DNA from: Hirundichthys speculiger
Lineage: Eukaryota; Chordata; Actinopteri; Beloniformes; Exocoetidae
Length of the DNA: 64,000 nt
Direction: 5' to 3'
Assembly: GCA_018398805.1 (NCBI GenBank)
Contig: JAGFBZ010000560.1
Span: 268,501-332,500 of the forward strand
Shown: positions 56,881-64,000 of the stretch, in pieces
Layout: each line of letters starts with the position of its first letter
Position numbering within the stretch: position 1 is the stretch's first letter
Position numbers and translations under genes: made by a program
The notes under the pieces: generated by a model
What the model was told of the DNA's origin: nothing
What the model saw: the letters and a program-made list of their open reading frames with translations, nothing else
The model's database searches: none

Positions 56881-59800
56881 GAATTTTAAGTCATGTTAAT
56901 CCCACAGAACAGGTAGTGAATGAAGGAAGGGAGGAAGAACGTAGGGGGGAAAAAAAGAGAAAATAAGAGTGCAGGGAGAAAGATGGGTTGTATTTTCATC
57001 AATCTTTTTTCCTTCAATTAAGATTTTTTTCTTCTAATTTTTATGAATTGCTTCGCCTCTGATTCACTCCTCTTTGTCCATTGAGCCACATTTTCATCTT
57101 CTTGCTTTCTCTTTTGTATTGTTGGCCGTCTTTGTCCCCATCTGGTCAAAAAGTGTGATTCCAGACAGACAGCAGAGGAGAGCACAGCGATCCGTCTCCG
57201 CCGACGTTGAGCATCAGGCTGAGAGTGCAGAGGAGGGAGAAGCACGAAGACGAGCAGGAGGAAGGCAGGGACGAGGCGATGAAGAGTAGGGAAACGAAAC
57301 AGGGCAGAAGAGGAGTGGAGGGAGTATGCTTCAGGAGAAAAACAGGGAGAAATGCAGTGGAATGAATATGTATGCAGGTAGTAATGGAAAATATTTACTC
57401 AAGTAGAGTATTTATAGATTAAAACACAAATGACAGTAATAAGCTCCTGTCATGCTTAGGATAAATATTTTGATTTGTTTTCACATTATAAATCTTCATT
57501 TGGAACCAAAGAGCATAAATTAGACTGTTAAATACCTGAGAATTAAAGTTTTAACATGGACAAGCATAATGTCAGTTGAAGCCAGTTGATGAGGCTGGTT
57601 ATAGGTGGAGCCTCAACAAGCACCAAGCAGAATATTTATTAAAACCTGGAGTATAATACTGTCTTCAGAATAAAGCAAAATATTAAAAAAAAAAAAAATA
57701 GTAAAACTGGAATATTTTAATCAATTCCAAGGTTACTGTGTAAATTTTTAAAAGAAGCATGATGTAGCTTGGACATAATTAATTGCAACCTTGCACTAAT
57801 TGGTTCCAGAGCCTTTAGAAACAATTATGATTTGCGCCCACATCTGCTCATAATTTACAGCTTTTTTACTCTGCTGTGTGTACCTGAGTCCTCCTTGAAA
57901 TGGCAGATGTCACATTTTTTTAAATTTTGTGTATGTATGTGCATATGAAAACAATTCATCGTCTCCTGTTTGCTTGATTGGCTGCCTGCTGAGTGGAGGG
58001 AACATTCAGACTAGCATGAACGTTCGAGCCACAGAGAGTTAACAGCCTTATCGTTCAGTGCATAAACGGTTATAGTCCGGTCTTGTGTAAAAACTCGCAT
58101 GCAAGAACTGATAAAGTACTTTTTGGCTTTTAATCATTACAAGAACATTTTTCACATTAGGGACTTCTGCTTCTCAGGGCATTTTTACACTACAAAGGGT
58201 TGGAGTGTTTCTTCTTCCACCACTGGTGGAGGACTCATGAGAGGTGGAGGAAGAAGAGGCAAAAAAAAAAAGGAAGAAAAAAAATATCAGTTGGTATCAC
58301 GACAGGGAGTGAAAACGCCTGGAGCTGCTGCAGGTCAGAGCAGGATGAGCTCTGAGGATGGATGGGAGTGTGGGAGTGCAGGCAAGATGAGTAAGAGTGG
58401 ATTGAGAAGGAAAGAAAAGGAGTGGATGGAGAGATAGGAAGGGGATAGGAATGAGCGTAGAAGATAAGACTTCAAACGGTGGTTGATTTTACTGCCGCAC
58501 AGATGGCTGCTGGGATTGGTCATTTAATAGAAACCGTCTCTGGGTTTCACTGCGCCCCCTTCACTTGGGCGAAACTTGTAAGTCGTTTGATGCTTGAATT
58601 AAGCCGTTTCCAGTATTAACAGCTGTGTTAATACTGGTGCAGGTAGGTTTTGTCAAACTCATCACTCGCATTGGAGGAAAGTGGAGATTTGTCTTCCAGA
58701 TACGTTTATTTCTCCAACTTTTCAGCAGTTGCTTCTAAACCCCCTGGCATACTTATTTATCCGTCTTTGTCTGACTTTTATTTTTTTCTCTGCGGTGGGT
58801 CAGGCCATTTTAAGTCCCACCTCTCTCAATGGTCCAGGAGAAGTTTGACATTTCATTTCAGCAGTCCCATCACTTCTACAGCGCTCTTGTTTGATGGCTC
58901 GTTGATTCACAATTAATCAAAGCTGTGGTGTTGCAGCAGCCGGATCTCTTGGCACGGAGTGACCTTGCCAGATGAATAAATGAAAGCGACCTCTTGCTGG
59001 ATAATTTAAGTGAATCCACCACTCTGGAGAAAATCTCATTAATGACAACATGGTTGGGTTACTTACAATGGCAATAATTCAGGGCGACCTACCAGTTAGT
59101 GGACTGGGAAACTTGTCCGGGGCAGTGTAAGAAACCAGTCTCTCGAGGAAAGGTCAGATATTTGTCCTTGTAGCTTTTTGTTGGACCGCCACCAGACTGT
59201 TTAAACGACACGGAGAGACTGGCAGGACCTTCGGTTCAGTTAATCAGGCCTGTTTGAGTTTGGTTCGGCCAAATCAGCCCTCAAAGTGAAACCAGTTGCA
59301 GGGGAGTCGGCCTACTGACACGGGGCTGAACAAATCGTTTTTCTGGTCACTGGTCAGGTCACTGGTGCCAAACTGGAACCATGTCAGGGACGAGTGCAGT
59401 CACGTGGCCGGGTCATGTGTATTTTGAGACTTGAGCAGATGGTTTTTGTTTCTGCTAAGGGAATATTAAACACGTTAACTCACATGTTAATATTAGCTTC
59501 AGTTTGTCTGCTTCACTGGTGCAAAAAAAAAAAAAAGTGTTGAGTGCTTTTTTAATTGGAAATGCACATGTGAACTCGCTGAACTCTACAGCTAACCTGA
59601 TAATTTGACCCATTTTAAAGATGTCCGACAGCCAACATAGTTGTCTCGCAGCATTTTAAACCCCCTCGTTATTTTCCAGAACGCGTGGCTGTTCCTGCTG
59701 CCTCCTGAAAGAAAGTTATGGGTATGACAGAAACAGCCTAAATCAGAATATAAAAGTTTCCAGCAGCTGTGGAACCTGTCCTTGTCAGCAGCAGGGATAT

Positions 59801-60304
59801 ACATATTCCTGCTGCTGGCAAGGTGTTGATGTGACAGAGGCAAACTTGGAAGGTGTTTTTGGGTTTTTTTTTTTCCCCAACTAGATAGTTTTGTGCAGTG
59901 TCACAGTGAAAGTTTGAGGCTTTTTGGCTGTTAAAGCTGCGTCTCTGTCAAAGAAAAGGACCACCTGTCTGGATAAATACACGTTTGTACACGTTGACGT
60001 GGAGTATGACACGATTCAGACACCATTCAGGGAAAATGCATTTTCAAATGGAAAGATGTGGTTTGACTTGGTGCAATCTAAAACAGTCAGACACAACTAG
60101 GATTAGCTAAACATAAAAATGTATTTACCAGTTTATATAAATGGGGCATTAGTTAACGTTTTCTTAGATTTATTAAACAATTTGAGTATTACTTTTTTTT
60201 TTACATTTTATAGTTTTTGTTTGACTTAGTGTTCTTATCTGGTATGAATTTGTCGGTGAAATGCAGTGTAGTTGGTGCGTTTAACTTTAGCTCCATAGGA
60301 TGAA
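56881..60304. other. non-coding, no gene seen
   Basis: About 3.4 kb with purine-rich blocks (56925-56990, 57170-57350, 58230-58290), and A/T runs near 57685-57698, 59522-59536 and 59866-59874. No conserved frame. Confidence 0.5.
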
Positions 60305-60702
60305 TAGGGGTGTGAAAAAAAATCGATTTGGCAATATATCGCGATTTTCAGCAGCCCAATATAATATCGATTTTTCAGCTCCTAATATTGATTTTTTTAG
60401 GGAAATTGTTTAATTTTCCCATTTAAATTGCTTGAAATTAAATGTGCAAAAAACACTAATAATAAACAATAAATAGGTTGTTTTGAAGCAAATAGTTTTG
60501 ACTCAATTTGTCCTCTGAATGATCAATATCATCTGATGAATATATACAGCAACTTGATTTTTCATCTCTATTTAATTTTGATATTAACTGGGTGGAATAT
60601 CACAATATATCGCGATATTGTGATATCGTGATAATATTGTATTGTGACCCAAGTATCATGATACATATTGTATTGTGAGATCCTGGCCAATACTCACCCC
60701 TG
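60305..60702 (+). mobile_element. hAT-like MITE, TAGGGGTGTG ends (copy 2)
   Basis: Paralogue of 10286-10617 in the same orientation, sharing TCGATTTGGCAATATATCGC near the left end and CCAATACTCACCCC at the right. It keeps an extra segment after the first quarter (TTTTAGGGAAATTGTTTAAT region) that copy 1 has lost in a poly-T expansion. The flanking octamers match at only 5 of 8. Confidence 0.8.
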
Positions 60703-61776
60703 ATAGTGAATCCTACAACATGTCACCAAAGCTATAACCTTGAGCACAGTTCAAGGTGGTAAATCTGTAGCAACAAATTGGGCAAAGGATTTAAGCATCT
60801 AAGCTACGACGAGTTTCACAGACAGCGCTTGTTGGCAGCCATTTGCATTTCCCAATAGTGCTACTTTGAAGATGCTTCTCTTGTTGCCAGCTCAGAGCCA
60901 GGCATCCAACATCTGAGCTGGCTGATATGTTCTTTAAGAGACATTCAGACACCACGCCACCAGCCTGCACCAGAGAAGCAATCTTTAATTTTATTCTTGG
61001 TTGACTCAAAACTTAAATCAGCCAAGTTTAAATGACATAATGATGATCTGCTGCGTTTCGTCTGGAAGTTGATATTAAAATCTTGGGTTAAGCTTCCATC
61101 CGTGCCGTTTATTCATGGAGTAATAACATCAAAGAACCTTTCTTTTCATAACAAATTCATTATTCTGCATGGTGAGTCCAAACATGCAGCTAATCAGATG
61201 TTAAACAGCCCTGATCTCAGATTCAAGGCCGTGTGATGACACAGGCGGATCAACTCCAAACCGCTTCCCCTTAACGTAGTTTTGGCTGCATCGATTTAAT
61301 TTTAAAACCAACACACATTTTTCAGTTCGCTGCATCAAAGCTGATCGATAAAAGCAATCGCTGCTTTTCTGTGACTGTTGACAGAATTGTCAACACAGAT
61401 AGGACGACATTTCTGTAAGTGCGTAAATGAATGGGAGTGCAGTTTGAGGCTCAGTGGATAAATGCGGGCGACACTGAAACACAAAGGCAAATGCACCGTG
61501 TGAGCGCCACTGCACACAAACGCATAATCGTCTGTACTTTACCGACTGTTGTTCAGACACGTTAAACACGCGCACATACATACACGGATTATAAATATGA
61601 CGGACTGTTGGCAACCAACATACTGTATAAGACACCCGGACGCAGCGTGATTGAAAACACACACTGAGACTTGAGTGATTGCATGATTGAGCACACAATA
61701 GCACCACACAGATGAGGGCATGGCGGGTACACCCTGCTGTTCAACACGCATCCCTCACAAGGCTGAATGAGTCTCT

Positions 61777-61815
<39 letters not shown>

Positions 61816-64000
61816 CCAGACACTTGCTCTGCTGTGATCTGGGGGCTAAATGTTGTCGAGTTTTGAATCGAAGTTCAGATCCCTCTTCTGTTCGTCTCAA
61901 TTTAGAGATAATGAGAGACAAGGACAGACACAATCACAACACCCACAAAAACACTCTTGCATTTTTTTATTTTATTTTTTTCAGGACTCGGAGCCATTCG
62001 CGTGTCATTGTGCTTTTTATTTATTTCCTCTGCATTATTAATGGCGTCTCAAAGCGTTCCTCGGTTACTGCTGGCAGGTTGTGTTACCAGCCATGAGCGG
62101 CGGTAAACGAAGTGCGAATAAAACATGCCGGGCCTCATTTGTCTGCATTGCTTTAAGTTTGGGACCTTGACAAACACACTCTGAAGTCATTTCAGCCCAT
62201 GTCTGCGCATCTAGAGACGTGCTCCTTTTTTAGAGGAGGAGCGTGCTGCAGACAAGTGGTTGCTTTAAAGTTGGTTGCTTTAATGCACGTTCTGGAAATT
62301 ATCATTAAGGAGGACGGATCAAATGGGTCTGCACAGGGATACAATGAGCTCTTAGGAGAAGCTGTTAAATGTCAAAAGACAAAGCTGGGAGGTACAAGTG
62401 GGATTACTGCAAATTAGATTTTGTTGTCTTCCTTGAAACAAGCTGCGGTTGTTCGGCGTTAGTTCGATGTTAAAAGCAGGGATGTGTTTCACGGTTGCCG
62501 ACGGTGGGAACAGCAGCAAATTAACGCGCACGTAATTATCAGGTAAAGCTAAATCAGTGTAGCGCTAATAGAAAGCCTTTTTTACTACTTTTTTCCGTTA
62601 TTGTGACTACTTATTTTAATTTTGTCGTGTTCGTTCTTTTGAATTAGCTTTTGCATCGTCACAGGAGCATTTTCATTCAATGATTAAATGCACGGTTGAA
62701 GCCTGTAACGTTTCGTAACCTACATGAGGTTCAAGTGTCTCAGCAGCTGACATGTTTGTCAAACATTTGGAACGTCATCATCGATAAAATTCCTATTAAA
62801 GCTCCCAATACAGAGTTGGGATCAACCCTTTAAAATTTTCATTACTTATTGCAGTTATTCATTGTGACTGAGAACTACATTAGAACAGGCATCACCTCGG
62901 TCACAGTCCTGTGGAAATCACATCATGATTGGATCTGTGGTGGCAGTAAACATGGCTAATAGGCATTAGTTGCAGTCGCACATTTTGACATGTTTAATGC
63001 AACTTATAACGTTAACAAATGGCTCCATTCAGAGCACGGGCGTTGCTCACGCTGGCGCTCTGGCAGCGCTTCGTGGCGGATGGCCATGGATCACCGCTGC
63101 TGACGAGGCTTCCCAAAAAAACTGTTAACTTTGCGAGTTATTACTTGCTGGCTCTCGCCGGCACGGTCAGTGCACACGAGACGCGTGCACGCTTTTGGAA
63201 GAAGGAAGAGCCCGGATCAAAGATCATTTATGGCCCGAGCGTGAAAAGCTAATTGACTTGGAAATCAAAATCATGAGGCTATAAAATATTAACACAAATC
63301 ATGCATGGAGTTGTGAGAGAAAACGGACGGTTATAATGCGTTGGGCAACGAGGAGGCAGCTTTTTGTCATTTTGTCTTTCGCGCTCCCGTTGTCTCTGAA
63401 AGTGGACTGGGTGTTTTTTAGCATTAAAGTCATTTATCTGGCTGAGCCAGATGAGAGGGAAAGATTAAATGGGGTCAGCCTTGTAAGCTGAGTCAACATT
63501 TCCCTTGTAGTTGGCTTTTTACATGGCTGTCTTTGTTCTGTTTACTGTTACAGAAACGTGGATGAATCCCTTTCTCTCTGCTGAGAGGAGCCATCAATAC
63601 AGGAAACCCATTAGATGAGAACCAACACAGACAGAAAAGTACTGAGACTCAAACCATTACCATAATGGCAAATGGGAGCTGGCTGAATAGAATTTCCTTC
63701 CAGCTTCATACACATATGTGAAGAAGACTCGTACTGCTTTATTTACTCTAGAAACTAAGATTAGATTGCTCTTCCTGCTCATCCTTTTAAGTTGTCTCCA
63801 AGGGTAGCTGTGTGGTAATTATAACATACTGCGTGTTTTTATTTTGTATACAATAAAGGAGCTGGTTAAGCAGAGCAATAGAAGGAAGACATCATTGCAA
63901 CAACAGTGATATATTTTACACAAATGTTTAGGAGAACAGTATAAAGGTACTGACAACAATATTTGCTATCTTGTCTGATTGTGCTTCATAAGTGCTTAAT
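60703..64000. other. non-coding, no gene seen
   Basis: About 3.3 kb to the window end. (CA)n lies at 61781-61808. Open frames on both strands here carry no recognised domain. Confidence 0.5.
61781..61808. repeat. (CA)n microsatellite
   Basis: A 14-unit CA run, flanked by degenerate CACACG and CACAAACACAC. Confidence 0.95.

Noticed and set aside
60791..61009. 72-codon minus-strand frame
   Set aside because: No recognised domain, no splice sites in phase and no paralogue in the window.
1..64000. tRNA, rRNA, CRISPR, bacterial-type operons or viral insertions
   Set aside because: I looked for tRNA box A/B pairs, direct-repeat arrays and gag/pol/env-like frames on both strands and saw none that hold up.

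Overview
This window looks like teleost (ray-finned) fish genomic DNA. Coding exons are short and split by GT-AG introns. Most of the sequence is non-coding and AT-rich, with long homopolymers, (CA)n/(TA)n microsatellites, and many copies of non-autonomous DNA transposons and LINE 3' tails of the kind common in fish. I cannot name the species.

One protein-coding gene is well supported, on the minus strand from about 36,003 (or further upstream) down to 19,553. It is an lrfn4 (SALM3) orthologue, a single-pass postsynaptic adhesion protein with signal peptide, LRRNT, leucine-rich repeats, LRRCT, Ig, FN3, a membrane helix and a long cytoplasmic tail. Six main coding exons fit together in phase: 35383-35730, 35085-35247, 33111-33282, 32121-32276, 30667-31401 and 19553-20868. 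Two positions need one base fewer to keep the family reading frame, both in short G runs of the coding strand. One is in the LRR exon near 33,198. The other is near 19,715, just before the C-terminus; the family's PDZ ligand (ESVV followed by a stop) is present but one frame out. They could be consensus errors, real alleles or decay. The initiator codon is not certain; a short exon at 35994-36003 joins in phase and gives a good signal peptide. A GC-rich block at 56642-56880 with a good donor may be a 5' untranslated exon.

The rest is flank and intron holding transposon remains. hAT-like elements lie at 701, 5415, 6017, 10286, 22914, 40482, 43827, 47959, 51175 and 60305. Several have recognisable 8-bp target-site duplications: exact at 5415 and 40482, and one mismatch at 10286, 43827 and 47959. 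Three hAT families carry fossil BED or C2H2-like zinc fingers. A P-superfamily-like element with a THAP exon and large inverted arms lies in the last lrfn4 intron (28086-28854). A MADF-domain relic lies at 53044-53226. Mariner/pogo-type MITEs lie at 1172, 34635 and 53440. LINE 3' relics lie at 6494, 9388, 16847 and 31703.

I found no convincing novel multi-gene system, RNA gene or CRISPR. The most useful points for follow-up are the two lrfn4 frame breaks, the intron-split LRR region, the THAP inverted-repeat element and the dated or nested transposon insertions.
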